Source: Aphrophora alni (lineage: Eukaryota; Arthropoda; Insecta; Hemiptera; Aphrophoridae). Taken from it: 64,000 nucleotides of DNA. Made by a program: the position numbers and the translations under genes. The stretch spans positions 14,495,092 through 14,559,091 of the forward strand of contig OY740777.1 in NCBI GenBank assembly GCA_963513935.1, in the 5' to 3' direction. Position 1 is the first letter of the stretch. Each line of letters opens with the position of its first letter. This document shows positions 1 through 11,546 of this stretch, piece by piece. Below the pieces are notes generated by a model, which searched no databases, had not been told where the DNA came from, and saw only the letters and a list, made by a program, of their open reading frames with translations.

Positions 1-773
1 CCATTTAGAAACTGCAAAAAAAATCAAGAAAATTTAAAAAAAAATCAAGAAAATTTAAATTCATAACAATACTGAATTGTTTATACCTTACAACCTTTCT
101 ATTTAAATTATTTTAGACATGGGGTTTTTATGTGTTTAAAAAGGGATTTAGGGGATACAAGGGAAATTTAAAAAATCTACCCAAATTACCTATAATTTAA
201 AAGTTCCTAGAATAATCAATATCTACCATTTAAATTTGATGCATGAATTGTATAGTTGTAATTTAAAATTGTAGCTTAATTATTTAGTCATTTCGAGCCG
301 CCATTTTGAAATGATAACAGATATCGAAGAAACTTTAAAGTTAAAATGTTTGTGTTTATAAGATATTTAAAATGAGGTGTTTGAATATTTTGTAAACAGA
401 TCAACATGTATTATTTTACAATAAATATTGAGCTTGACTTGTGAGATAATATTAGATAGAAAAAAACTCGAACATAAGATCTCACAAAAAGCTTTTTATG
501 ACATCTTGTGTTCGAGTTTTTTTTTTCTATCATACATTATTTTGATTTTAAGAATGAAGTGGTTAAATCTCATCTTCGGTTCAACATTTTTTACCAGATT
601 TATGGTAAATTTAAACTTTATTTCATGTTTCTACGGTAAATCCACACTATGTACACTTTGTGTATATATTTTATAATTTCCATAGTTACGAATTAAAGTG
701 CAGACTAAATATATTTAACAATTTATTTGTATGTTTTATCAACGTTTAATGTCATTCTTATTGTTATAAACAG
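1..773. other. Upstream intron of the fatty acyl-CoA reductase gene
   Basis: The first recognisable coding exon begins at 774 directly after a T-rich tract ending in CAG, so this stretch is best read as the 3' part of an intron whose upstream exon lies outside the window. It is AT-rich with A and T runs. A CGCCATTTTG motif that recurs through the window occurs near 300, and a foldback repeat occupies about 421-532. I see no coding segment here. Confidence 0.6.
421..532. mobile_element. Foldback (palindromic) element, short copy
   Basis: The arms at about 454-480 and 503-532 are near-perfect inverted copies, each containing the string ACTCGAAC or its complement next to an A/T run, around a loop of about 20 bp. 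The entry sequence TTGAGCTTGACTTGTGA just before the left arm is also found before the larger hairpin at 29.5 kb, so both belong to one family. This copy lacks the interior carried by the longer one. It lies inside an intron. Confidence 0.6.
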
Positions 774-883
774 TTTACTGAAGAATGTACCCAACTCCTA
801 CGTCTATACCAAGTCTGTAGCCGAAGATTACGTGAGAACACAAAGCAAAGGGTTACCAATAGCAGTGTTTAGACCAAGCATAA
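774..883 (+). CDS. FAR exon a: catalytic YxxxK
   Basis: The acceptor CAG ends at 773 and the donor GTAAGT starts at 884. The exon opens with the last base of a split codon and closes with one base (A) of an isoleucine codon completed by TT of the next exon. It encodes LLKNVPNSYVYTKSVAED and ends in FRPSI, the YxxxK catalytic segment and following strand of the short-chain-dehydrogenase-like fold. Confidence 0.92.
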
Positions 884-3800
884 GTAAGTCACAGTATAGT
901 TATATTGTATTTACAATAGACTGAAGTGGAGCGAGTATTTTAGTCAATTTTTTGAAAACACTAAAATATTTTAGAGTTGCGAGTTTTTTACGAGTATCGT
1001 ATAAAAAGGAAGAAGTTGATGGGTGCCATCGTGGTATTTACCCAGCTCTATCATACAATCTAATGTCCTCTAAATTTAATGAAAAAAGTTGATTTCTTGG
1101 GATTTATATGAATCTATAATTGTATTGGTAGATTAAGTGCTTTTAAACAATAGTGTAAGTTTGATCAGGACATAAAAAACTGTCTTAACATGATTTATTT
1201 AGGTTGAATGAAACTTGAATTTCCATGACTAGTTTGGAAAATTAAAAAATGGGAGCAGTGAGCTTGTAGTGTGATTTAGGGGTAGATGGCATGGGAAAAA
1301 AACAAAATAACGATTTTGTCATAATCGGCTTTGACAATTTTTATTAATCTTTGATCATTTGTAGTCTCTTAGGGCCCCAACAAAACTCATTATTTGACAT
1401 TTATGCAAAAATTTCGGTTCATTTATTATTGAGGGGGCAAAATTACCATAACCTAGTTAAAGTTTCTCAAACGTTTTTAAACATTCCACTCTATTAAAAT
1501 TTAGGACTGGGGAATTTAAAGACTTTTGTTACCGGTATATTCAGATTTTCTTTAAAACAAACATACTTATTAAAAAACCCATGATGGAATTATTGGGTAA
1601 TTATCGATTAGTTAATTTTAAAATGGTCCTGGTTTAAAAACATTTTGAAAATTAAAAATAATTCACCAAGTGATCTGTAACCTATGACAACCGTAAATGT
1701 TATCTGCTATAAAAAATATGAAAGTTGTTGCTAAAAAATATACATTTCACAGCTAACCAACAATAAAACAAAAAGCAGTGATAATTATAATATTTTTATG
1801 GGTTTAAAGTATTTATTTAAAAAAAATAATATATTTAAAACTTAAGTTTTTTTTTCAAAACTACAATGTACAAATAAATACTTTACCATGCTGTATTGAT
1901 TGTGGAGTTCCTAATTTATAGAGGTATTGTAATCTAGCAATTCTAGTTGTAAATTTTAAAAAGTAATGAAATATTTATTTTTCATGATATGTTCTTTATG
2001 TTATTTTTATTGCTATAGTAGGCTACATAGATGATGGTTGTGTGTGTATACAAATGTATGTTTTATATACTGGATGTCCCATCTAAAATATTACAATAGC
2101 TAACTTTTGAATTGTAAATATGATAGAGTACTTTAAATGGGAAACCTTCCTTTCTTTTCAATGATGTTAAAAAATTCATTATGTAAAACGTTAAAAATTG
2201 CCGCCATTTTCCAATATGGCGGCCAACTTTGAAATTTGTTATGGAACATCCTGTATTTTATAATTTTTTTAAAATATAAAACAATATTTTAAGAATGTTT
2301 TATTTTGACTTTTTGTTTTAATCTTTAGCCGTTTAGGAATTACAGGCACTTAAAAGTTCAGATAATTTAAAGTTTGATGGATTTAAATAATTGACTCCCA
2401 CCTAAAATGTTTCAATACCTAACTTTTGAACCGCTGGGGCTACAAATAAGTTCTAATGGGGAACTTCCCTTATTTTTGTAAGCTCTAAAATTTTTAGGAA
2501 AGTGCCAAATTTAAAAAAGTCTCAAATTTGACTAAAGATTAACTTTCAATAATAAAATTTGGGGAATACTAATTTAAAAAAAAATCTAATCTCTATTTTT
2601 AATGAAATTTATCACTTTTTTCAAAATTGATTTCCATGTTTCCTTATTTTGTGAAAGAGTTAGTCCTGAATATTATTATCAATTAATATAAAAGCAAATA
2701 AAAATACTATTATTTATTCGTTTGAAATGTATCCTACAAAAAAGTATTCAAACTATATAAGTATACTCTGTGTGTCTGTTGAAAGTTTCTCCTTATCTGG
2801 AGATGATATATTAGCCTGTGTTAGATTTACGGTTATTATAAGAGCATTTATATTATTTTATTTTAATAATTAAAATATTATATTTAGAATAATAGCAACC
2901 TTTATTTTGTCTTTAAACATATTTTATTTTTATTTTTCAGTTATATCAACAAAGGAGGAACCAATAGCAGGATGGATTGACAACGTATATGGTCCTACAG
3001 GAATTGTGGTCGGATGTGCTACAGGAATACTAAGATCCATGTATTGTAAGCCATTGGCAGTAGCAGACTTGGTGCCTATGGATATGGCTGTAAATGCATT
3101 AATTTCAACTGCCGCTAAAATAGAAAGCGGGTATGAACAATTCATTGTACTACTGTTGAATTTAGTAGTTTTATAAATTTTAAGAATGGGTTTTCGTAGC
3201 AAACTATCATGTATCAGTTTGTACAAATTTGTAGACACTATATAGCACGCACAGCTAGTTTGAATTTACTAACTTTGTGCAGTCTAATATACAAAACACA
3301 TTATTAAAACTCTTTATTGTATTAATTTCAGAACAAACAACAATTTAACAGATGATCCTCCTATATACAACTTCGTCTCGTCACCAGATAGTCCTATCCA
3401 ATGGAAAATGTTCTTCGAATACTGTAAGAAACACTTGTGTCCTTCTATACATGCTGTATGGTATCCTAAGGTATCCTTACACAGTAGTTTGTTTATACAT
3501 AAGTTGGACAGGATATGGAAACATCTGATCCCTGCTATGATGGTTGACCTCATGGCGAGGCTCACTTTCAGGAGAACAGAGTAAGTGTTTATGTTTATAA
3601 GTTACCCGGAAACCGTATGTTGGGGATTTTCGGGTGTCGGTTTTATTGTTTGAAAATGTTTGGTGTACACGAATGACGAATTGTTTATGGTATTTTTATA
3701 TGGATCAAACAAATTAAGCGAATTTGTTTTTTTTTCCAGATTTGTAGGTCTCGCCGTGTTCAAGTTAGAAAGGGGGGGGGGCGGAGATGACACCTGACAC

Positions 3801-6800
3801 TTTAGGTTTGATCCAGCGACAACATATTAATTCTTCGTCAAATAAACATACATATTCGTAATTAGAATAATTTCTAGTTTTATTTGATACCCAAAATATA
3901 ATATATATATAAAAAAAACTTTTTAACTTGATAGTTTTACCCCAAGTTCACATATTTCTCATACAAAAAATATAAGTGCAAAAAAAAAAACAAAAAAAAA
4001 CTATACGTGCAAAAAAATATAACTATACAAAAAATAGAAGTGCAAAGTTTGAAATATGTAGGATTTATCGTCTGTAGACTGGTTACAACTTAAAGACAGA
4101 TAGACATGTGAAATTATAAGTGCCCTTGGTTTTATGTACGGACCTTAAAAATGTTTTGAATGTAAAATCGAAAATTAATTCAATTACAAAGGATTTTATA
4201 TTTTAAATATATTCATGTAGCATATACTTTAGATCTATATATTTTTCTCTTGAGTTTAGTATATACCAATGTCGTATTTCCTATGGGTGGAGCGGTGGGG
4301 GGGACTATTTATGTAATATCTACCCAATTATATATCAACCAAAGAAATTGGTTAATATAATTAATTAATTATAAAAACGAAATGCATTTAAACCTTCTCT
4401 GAGAAATCTTTTTGTAAATACAAAGTTATGGACGTATAGGTCTTATAGAGAAAGTTATGTGTTGGGTCAAAAAATGAAGGTTGGGTTTTTTACGGATGTG
4501 TTTATTTTGAACTCTCTTCGTTCAAAAAATGTTTTTTGAAACAATGTCCAAACGTGTGGGCAGTGTTTAGTTAAACTTGGTATGTAGGCACATCGTAAGA
4601 CGTTTAAATTTGGGAACAGCTGCTATTAAAAAAACAGTAAATTTTAATTTAAAAAATTGGATCTATCGATTTTGATCACATTTTGCTCACATATAAGAAC
4701 CAAAACCTAAAAGTCGGTCATAGGAATGTTGTAAAATACGCAATTTCTCAAAATTGACTCTACCAATTTCCTTTTAATTTTAATGAAATGAGAGGAAAAT
4801 GAGCCAAACCCATGGACAAAATTTTATGGTTCAGGAATAATTGCAAAAACAAAAATTAAACGTCCGATTTTAATCAAAGGCTAAGGGCGTATTTATGGCA
4901 CAAGTGAAGAAAAGTGTAGGGACTTATTTAAATAAATAATTAAAAAAAATAAAGTGCGCTTGATTCATTTTTGCTTTTGATTGAAACTATCTAATCCAAA
5001 TTTTCTTTGACGAATAGGTTAGGTTCGTTTTTATTTAATTTTGGAAAATGGGAACGTTTGTGCAATGTTTTTGAACGTATTTACTATTTGTAATAATATT
5101 TTCTTTTGATATATTTCTGTAAGAATAAAGTTTTGTGTGAAATATAAAATGTTGGCTTTTAATGAGGAGAAATACATTTATTCGATTTCAAAGTGAGTGA
5201 ATGTTTAGCGAAATATTCGGAGTAAAATGTTCAACATCAACATCTCAACCTGCTGTACTTAGAATAAACCATAAACATTTTAATGAATTAAAAATATTCA
5301 AGACCTATTTTCTATCCATCAACTTATGTTTCAGAATGGTTAAAATGTCCTGGAAAGTAGAATACTTCATCGAACTTCTGTCTTTCTTCTCAACCCAACA
5401 ATGGAAGTTCCATAACGACAACAGTCGTGCTATGTGGGATTCACTTCATCCGAAGGATAAACAAATATTCCCTTTCACATTTAAAGGTCATGATTGGGAT
5501 TTATATTTTAAAACTTACATGATTGGAGCAAGGCTGTATCTCCTGAAGGACGATCTTCAGACTAAGGAGAAAGGTCTGGCGTGGAACACAAAGTGAGTAA
5601 TCAAAGAAAATAGAGCAGTTCAAATAGAATCCTCTTTAACAGTTCAAATAGAATCCTCTTTAACAGTTCAAATAGAATCCTCTTTAACAGTTCAAATAGA
5701 ATCCTCTTTAACAGTTCAAATAGAATCCTCTTTAACAGTTCAAATAGAATCCTCTTTAACAGTTCAAATAGAATCCTCTTTAACAGTTCAAATAGAATCC
5801 TCTTTAACAGTTCAAATAGAATCCTCTTTAACAGTTCAAATAGAATCCTCTTTAACAGTTCAAATAGAATCCTCTTTAACAGTTCAAATAGAATCCTCTG
5901 TAACAGTTCAAATAGAATCCTCTTTAACAGTTCAAATAGAATCCTCTTTAACAGTTCCAATAGAATCCTCTTTAACAGTTCAAATAGAATCCTCTTTAAC
6001 AGTTCAAATAGAATCCTCTTTAGCAGTTCAAATAGAATCCTCTTTAACAGTTCAAATAGAATCCTCTTTAGCAGTTCAAATAGAATCCTCTTTAACAGTT
6101 CAAATAGAATCCTCTTTAACAGTTCAAATAGAATCCTCTTTAACAGTTCAAATAGAATCCTCTTTAACAGTTCAAATAGAATCCTCTTTAACAGTTCAAA
6201 TAGAATCCTCTTTAACAGTTCAAATAGAATCCTCTTTAACAGTTCAAATAGAATCCTCTTTAACAGTTCAAATGGAATCCTCTTTAACAGTTCAAATGGA
6301 AATATAATGAAGGTTTATGCCGAAAACATTAGAGCAGTTTCTCTTTAACAGTTCAAATAGAATCCTCTTTAATAGTTCAAATAGAATCCTCTTTAACAGT
6401 TCAAATAGAAATACAATGAAGGTTTGTTTCGAAAACATTAGAGCAGTTTCTCTTTAACAGTTCAAATAGAATCCTCTTTAACAGTTCAAATAGAATCCTC
6501 TTTAACAGTACAAATAGAATCCTCTTTAACAGTTCAAATAGAATCCTCTTTAACAGTACAAATAGAATCCTCTTTAACAGTTCAAATAGAATCCTCTTTA
6601 ACAGTTTAAATAGAAATACAATGAAGGTTTATGTCGAAAAAAATTGAGCAGTTCCTCCTTAACAGTTAAAATAGAAATATAATGAAGGTTTATTTCGAAA
6701 ACATTAGAGCAGTTCCTCTTTAACAGTTCAAATATAATCCTCTTCAACAGTTCAAATAGAAATATAATGAAGGTTTATGCCGAAAAAAATTGAGCAGTTC

Positions 6801-9591
6801 CTCTTTAACAGTTAAAATAGAAATATAATGAAGGTTTATTTTGAAAACATTTGAGCAGTTCCTCTTTAACAGTTCAAATAGAATACTCTTTAACAGTTCA
6901 AATAGAAATATAATGAAGGTTTATGACGAAAAGAATTGAGCAGTTCCTCTTTAACAGTTAAAATAGAAATATAATGAAGGTTTATTTCGAAAACATTAGA
7001 GCGGTTCCTCTTTAACAGTTCAAATATAATCCTCTTCAACAGTTCAAATAGAAATATAATGAAGGTTTATTTCGAAAACATTAGAGCAGTACTTCTTTAA
7101 CAATTCAAATACAAATATAATGAAGGTTTATTTCGAAAACATTAGAGCAGTTCCTCTTTAACAGTTCAAATAGAAATATAATGAAGGTTTATTTCGAAAA
7201 CATTAGATCAGTTCCTCTTTAACAGTTCAAATAGAAATATAATGAAGGTTTATTTCGAAAAAATGGAGGAGATCCTCTTTAACAATTTAAATAGAAATAT
7301 AATGAAGGTTTATTTCGAAAAAAATTTAGGAGATCCTCTTTAACAACGCAAATAGAAAAATAATGAAAGTTTATTTCGAAAACATTAGAGCAGTTCCTCT
7401 TTAACAATTCAAATAGAAATATAATGAAGGTTTATTTCGAAAACATTAGAGCAGTTCCTCTTTAACAGTTCAAATAGAAATATAATGAAGGTTTATTTCG
7501 AAAAAATTAGATCAGTTCCTCTTTAACAGTTCAAATAGAAATATAATGAAGGTTTATTTCGAAAAAAAATGGAGGAGATCCTCTTTAACAACTCAAATAG
7601 AAATATAATGAAGGTTTATTTCGAATACATTAGATCAGTTCCTCTTTAACAGTTCAAATAGAAATATAATGAAGGTTTATGCCGAAAAAAATTGAGCAGT
7701 TCCTCTTTAACAGTTAAAATAGAAATATAATGAAGGTTTATTTTGAAAACATTTGAGCAGTTCCTCTTTAACAGTTCAAATAGAAATATAATGAAGGTTT
7801 ATGACGAAAAGAATTGAGCAGTTCCTCTTTAACAGTTAAAATAGAAATATAATGAAGGTTTATTTCGAAAACATTAGAGCAGTTCCTCTTTAACAGTTCA
7901 AATAGAATCCTCTTCAACAGTTCAAATAGAAATATAATGAAGGTTTATGCCGAAAAAAATTGAGCAGTTCCTCTTTAACAGTTAAAATAGAAATATAATG
8001 AAGGTTTATTTCGAAAACATAAGAGCAGTTCCACTTTAACAGTTAAAATATAATCCTATTTAACAGTTCAAATAGAAATATAATGAAGGTTTATTTCGAA
8101 AACATTAGAGCAGTTCCTCTTTAACAATTCAAATAGAAATATAATGAAGGTTTATTTCGAAAACATTAGAGCAGTTCCTCTTTAACAGTTCAAATAGAAA
8201 TATAATGAAGGTTTATTTCGAAAAAAATGGAGGAGATCCTCTTTAACAATTCAAATAGAAATATAATGAAGGTTTATTTCGAAAAAAATTTAGGAGATCC
8301 TCTTTAACAACTCAAATAGAAAAATAATGAAGGTTTATTTCGAAAACATTAGAGCAGTTCTTCTTTAACAATTCAAATAGAAATATAATGAAGGTTTATT
8401 TCGAAAAAATTGAGGAGATCCTCTTTAACAATTCAAATAGAAAATTAATGAAGGTTTATTTCGAAAACATTATAGCAGTTCCTCTTTAACAATTCAAATA
8501 GAAATATAATGAAGGTTTATTTCGAAAACATTAGATCAGTTCCTCTTTAACAGTTCAAATAGAAATATAATGAAGGTTTATTTCGAAAAAAATTGAGGAG
8601 ATCCTCTTTAACAACTCAAATAGAAAAATAATGAAGGTTTATTTCGTAAAAAAATTGAGGAGATCCTCTTTAACAACTCAAATAGTAAAATAATGAAGGT
8701 TTATTTCGAAAACATTAGAGCAGTTCATCTTTAACAGTTCAAATAGATTCCTCTTTAACAGTTCAAATAGAAAATATAATGAAGGTTATTTAAATTTTTT
8801 TTTTTTTTTAAATGAGCAGATCCTATTTAAAAGTTCAAATAAAAGTATAAAACACACACAAGCACATTAATATATAAAAAAGAAACCACAAAATTAATAC
8901 AATCAATATTATTACATACAATTAATTATTATGAAAAAATAGCAATTTCTTAAATAACAATATAAAAAGTTATTTGATATCAATGGACATTTGATATCAT
9001 TTGTGTATATTAAAACTAAGACAAGAGGTTTCGAGAATACTAGGAGCATTAAAAAGCGAAGATTTTTAAATAAGGTTGAAATTTTGTCGCTTAGATACCA
9101 AATTAAAATTATAATTAGACCGCGCACTAAACTCGAAACAGGGGCAAACGGTTTTTCACCCATATAAACAAGTAGGACACTTTCTCTTGGCCTTCAACCT
9201 TTTAACAGTCAGTTCTGTGTGTTTCGGATCACGTTTGCACCACCTTTGCTTAGGTCTGGGTTCCGGTTCTTATAGTTATTTTATGCTCCAGGTTTATCAC
9301 TTGATAAAGAGTGTTGATTTATATTATCAAAACGTCGTGTAATACAGTTGAAGTATACTATTGACGACAAATATTAATTAAATACTGTAATTCAATAAGA
9401 TACGTTTTTCACAAACTATAAAATGTTAAATATCATAATAAATTTAAAATGTTTGTTTTTTCAGATTATACTGGATGAACGCTGTCTTGGAAGGGTTGAT
9501 ATCTATGGTGATATTCGGAGCAGTATTTAAAACAATGCAACCATTACTTCGTTTCCTTTTAAAATTTATCTTTAATTACAGTCCCAGATAA
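774..9591 (+). CDS. Fatty acyl-CoA reductase, C-terminal five exons (gene partial at 5' side)
   Basis: This enzyme class uses NADPH to reduce fatty acyl-CoA to fatty alcohol at the ER or peroxisome membrane; in insects the alcohols feed wax, hydrocarbon and pheromone synthesis. The CDS is join(774-883, 2941-3130, 3332-3580, 5335-5592, 9465-9591). Every junction is GT...AG and phase-consistent, giving about 310 residues and a TAA stop. In order I see the catalytic YxxxK (Y-V-Y-T-K, codons 799-813), FRPSI, then EPIAGWIDNVYGPTG and VADLVPMD, all typical of the NAD-binding domain, followed by the FAR C-terminal domain with FFSTQQWKFHNDN and a hydrophobic, probably membrane-associated tail. Insect FARs are about 500 residues, so roughly 200 N-terminal residues with the GxxGxxG motif lie upstream of the window. 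There is no internal stop, so the gene looks intact. The paralogue cannot be assigned because insects carry many. Confidence 0.93.
2066..2258. mobile_element. Short MITE-like element with GGATGTCCC / GGAACATCC ends
   Basis: The element starts with ATACTGGATGTCCC and ends with GGAACATCCTGTAT, imperfect terminal inverted repeats of about 14 bp. Its interior holds a palindrome built on GCCGCCAT and ATGGCGGC around 2200-2222. The element is non-coding. Similar ACAGGRTG-type ends recur at 39.55, 40.74, 40.96 and 52.73 kb. Confidence 0.5.
2392..2480. repeat. Diverged second copy of the left half of the 2066 element
   Basis: The segment CTCCCACCTAAAATGTTTC and its continuation (TAACTTTTGAA, then AATGGGGAACTTCC) align with 2076-2150, showing a direct repeat about 325 bp apart inside the same intron. 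Confidence 0.5.
2941..3130 (+). CDS. FAR exon b: end of the NAD-binding domain
   Basis: The acceptor TTTTTCAG ends at 2940 and the donor GTATGA starts at 3131. The translation contains ISTKEEPIAGWIDNVYGPTG, then GILRSMYCKPLAVADLVPMD and AVNALISTAAK, which matches the family pattern E-P-x-x-G-W-I-D-N-x-Y-G-P-x-G and V-A-D-x-V-P-x-D. The exon ends two bases into a glycine codon, completed by the next exon. Confidence 0.95.
3332..3580 (+). CDS. FAR exon c: linker to C-terminal domain
   Basis: The acceptor TTTCAG ends at 3331 and the donor GTAAGT starts at 3581. The translation begins TNNNLTDDPPIYNFVSS and contains SPIQWKMFFEYCKKH and VWYPKVSLHSS, then a hydrophobic run ending in ARLTFRRTE. The pattern IYN...PI.W, a basic stretch and a tryptophan-proline turn is normal for the start of the FAR_C region. 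Confidence 0.92.
3581..5334 (+). other. FAR intron (1.75 kb)
   Basis: The intron is AT-rich with no coding signal. Around 3960-4045 a motif of the form ACAAAAAATATAAGTGCAAA is repeated loosely about four times. A region at about 4440-4900 resembles other diffuse repeats of the window that pair CTCAAAAATTG-like and GATTTTNAT-like strings. Confidence 0.75.
5335..5592 (+). CDS. FAR exon d: C-terminal domain core
   Basis: The acceptor TTTCAG ends at 5334 and the donor GTGAGT starts at 5593. The first base completes a glutamate codon from exon c. The translation includes FFSTQQWKFHNDNSRAMWD, then HPKDKQIFPF, DWDLYFKTYMIGARLYLLKD, the best conserved part of FAR_C (F-S-x-x-x-W-x-F-x-N-D-N ... F-P-F ... 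W-x-x-Y-F). An ATG in the intron at 5201 is not a start: it merely reads into this exon. Confidence 0.95.
5612..6300. repeat. 24-bp minisatellite array in the last FAR intron
   Basis: The unit CAGTTCAAATAGAATCCTCT plus TTAA is repeated about 28 times with only scattered substitutions. It starts about 20 bp after the splice donor of exon d. Because 24 is divisible by three, the minus strand happens to be open as an 8-residue repeat (ELLKRILF), which is not evidence of a gene. Confidence 0.95.
6300..8800. repeat. About 61-bp minisatellite derived from the 24-bp unit
   Basis: The unit combines the 24-bp core (CCTCTTTAACAGTTCAAATAG) with an extra segment containing AAATATAATGAAGGTTTAT, then TTCGAAAACATTAGAG, about 61 bp in total. 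About 40 diverged units are present, with variants such as GGAGGAGATCC and GACGAAAAGAATTGAG. Clean 24-bp units are interspersed near 6340-6600, which points to stepwise growth of a higher-order array. It ends in a T run near 8790. Confidence 0.92.
8801..9464 (+). other. Right part of last FAR intron
   Basis: AT-rich sequence follows the array up to the acceptor TTTTTTCAG ending at 9464. At about 9295-9345 the segment ACTTGATAA...TCAAAACGTC resembles one at 35,040-35,090. No exon is seen. Confidence 0.7.
9465..9591 (+). CDS. FAR terminal exon with hydrophobic tail
   Basis: The first base completes a lysine codon. The exon then reads LYWMNAVLEGLISMVIFGAV, KTMQPLLRFLLKFIF and NYSPR, ending at TAA 9589-9591. 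Short hydrophobic segments after the conserved L-Y-W are usual at the C-terminus of insect FARs and probably associate with the membrane. This exon is 3.9 kb from the previous one, across the minisatellite. Confidence 0.93.
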
Positions 9592-11546
9592 TACATCTAA
9601 AACATCAAAACCTTTAATACGTGTTGTGTACATAAGTTTTTCCGAGAAAAATTTAAAACGTGATAATAGCATTAAAGGAAACAATTTCCAAAGAACAAGA
9701 CATTAAAAGATTAAAGATTAGAGTTACCGTGCTATCCAGTCGTTAAAGTCACTACAAGGGAAGTACTGTGGTGAATTTATTGAAGTTTTAAAATAACAAC
9801 ACTTGTTTATCTGTATGTATATAGTGTGTGGAAAACGTGTAACAATAATGAAGATCTTTTGCAATCAGTTGTGTATTGTACTGATTGCAATTGAAGATGA
9901 CGATTTAGGAGATGAAACGTCACGTTTTATTGTTGTGAAAAATTGTAGTTTTTCATAAATTATTAACAAGTTGTTATTTAAGGACATCATGCGTCATGTT
10001 TAAGACAAAGCTTCTACAGATATATTTCTAGAGGTGCACGCACCTCCTCGTGTTGGACTCTCGGTCCATCCAGATTACCCACTAAACATTACTCTCCTTA
10101 ATGACCTTTTATATGTTTCAAGGCTCTTCGGGGAATCACCTCCTGGAATTTTTAAGATTAAGGTCAATATTACCTACATAAGTCTAGATCGATTTATAAA
10201 TGTTCGAATCATTATAATGTTGTTAAAGAAATTTTTCCCACTTTGGTGGCTACATTTTACAGTTTCGGAGAACTAAAATTAGAATTGGAGAAACGGGAGT
10301 TAGAAATTAAACTATTGTAGTCGCTTGATAAACTCAACAACGTTTTTTACTCCAAATTAAAAAAAAAAATTAATTAAACGAATATACAGTGTTTCAATTA
10401 CTAACTTTGAGAAATTATTTAGGTTATTAAAATAAAGGAAATTGATTTAATAAACATAGTCCATAAACGCTTCGTTGTCACTCTGTCGGCCATTTTGGAG
10501 TTTTAAATAATAATAACTAGTAATTATTAAGATTTCAAGTCAAAATTTTCCTAACCCATTTTGTATCCTACTTTTTATTAGTATACAAAGAATCAAAATT
10601 GTTTTTACAAATTCAAAAACTGTTTACCTTTTTTGGAAAGTTTTAAAAATATTCAATGTTAAAGAATACAAATAGCCACCATTTTGTCAATTTATCCGAT
10701 ACAGTTTTAATTCTTGTTGTACTGGTACAAAGCAGAATGAAAAATATTTGTAACAAATGTCTACTCGAAATTTTAATCATTTTTAAGTAGCATTATTTTT
10801 GGAAAAAAAAAAAAAACACAAAAAAATCGTCAGACGTATAACGAAAATGTTTGGGAATTTAAGAACATTTATGTTGCCATAAATCACTTTTCGAAGCTAG
10901 GAAACATATTTTTGAAACACGCTGTATATGAAAAAATAAGGTGTGTCATTTTAATTGAGACAAATCTAAAAAACGGCAAGAGAAGTAGTAGAAAATCTAA
11001 GTTGAAGTAGTTGAAAAAAGCCAATTGTATTTTCTGAAATTTACGAATTGTAAATTTGAATTTTCTTCAACATTTGTCGTTACAAATATTTGTCTATAAT
11101 TAGAAGTAATGTTGATAGGAGTATGATCTTTCTAAATACTGCAACAGAGGGTGCCATATCATTCATTCTATTTATCCTTGTAGTACATTCTATTTATTTT
11201 GCATCTATTAAGATTCATTACTCCTTCCCTCTCCCTTTGTAACAGCGGCGTTATTTACACTTTAATATGTAATAGCAAATAACACAAAACAATCAACGTA
11301 TCTGCAAAGATATATCTCTAATTTGTTGTAACTTTGCTAATAAGTGAACATTTACTTTTAATAATGAAAATTTCACTAATCATAGAAACAAATTCCTTTA
11401 TTCATAACACTGTTGTGAAGCTTACCTTGTATTTAAAACTTATTATTTGTTTAAATATTTTAATTAAATGTAGTTTTAAGTTGGTTTAAAGTGATAATTT
11501 TTTACTTTTTATAGTATAAACTATTACACTGTTGATAATATGAAAT
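9592..11546 (+). other. FAR 3' UTR and following intergenic DNA
   Basis: The first AATAAA hexamers downstream of the stop are at 10,431 and 10,449; ATTAAA variants occur at 9671 and 9702. The mRNA end cannot be fixed by eye. At about 9882-9940 a cassette TTGAAGATGAC...GATGAAACGTC resembles those seen near 17.24 and 29.68 kb. Two or three GCCATTTTG-type motifs (10,487 and 10,680) and a GGTGTGTCATTTTAATTGAG segment at 10,940 are interspersed-repeat fragments. No other gene is seen. Confidence 0.55.
10940..11060. repeat. Interspersed repeat, GGTGTGTCATTTTAATTGAG copy
   Basis: The sequence aligns with 19,254-19,330 (GGGTGTGCCATTTTAATAGA): both continue with GACA, a CTAA/AAAC block and GCAAGAG. 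The elements are non-coding and of unknown class. Confidence 0.5.

Larger units (their letters stand above)
884..2940 (+). other. FAR intron (2.06 kb) with paired ACTGGATGTCCC-type repeat
   Basis: This intron is AT-rich and has no coding signal. It carries a MITE-like element at about 2066-2258 and a diverged second copy of its left part at about 2392-2480. The rest (884-2060 and 2520-2930) is unremarkable AT-rich sequence. Confidence 0.8.

Noticed and set aside
5201..5334. ATG at 5201 in frame with FAR exon d, as a possible alternative start
   Set aside because: The frame before 5335 has no similarity to the family, and a correct acceptor with matching phase lies at 5334.
5601..5960. 119-residue minus-strand frame made of an 8-residue repeat (ELLKRILF)
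   Set aside because: It is the translation of the 24-bp minisatellite, open only because the period is a multiple of three and units carry no stop.
5612..8800. Regular repeats that might suggest a CRISPR array
   Set aside because: The units are contiguous without unique spacers, lie in an intron of a eukaryotic gene, and have no cas genes.
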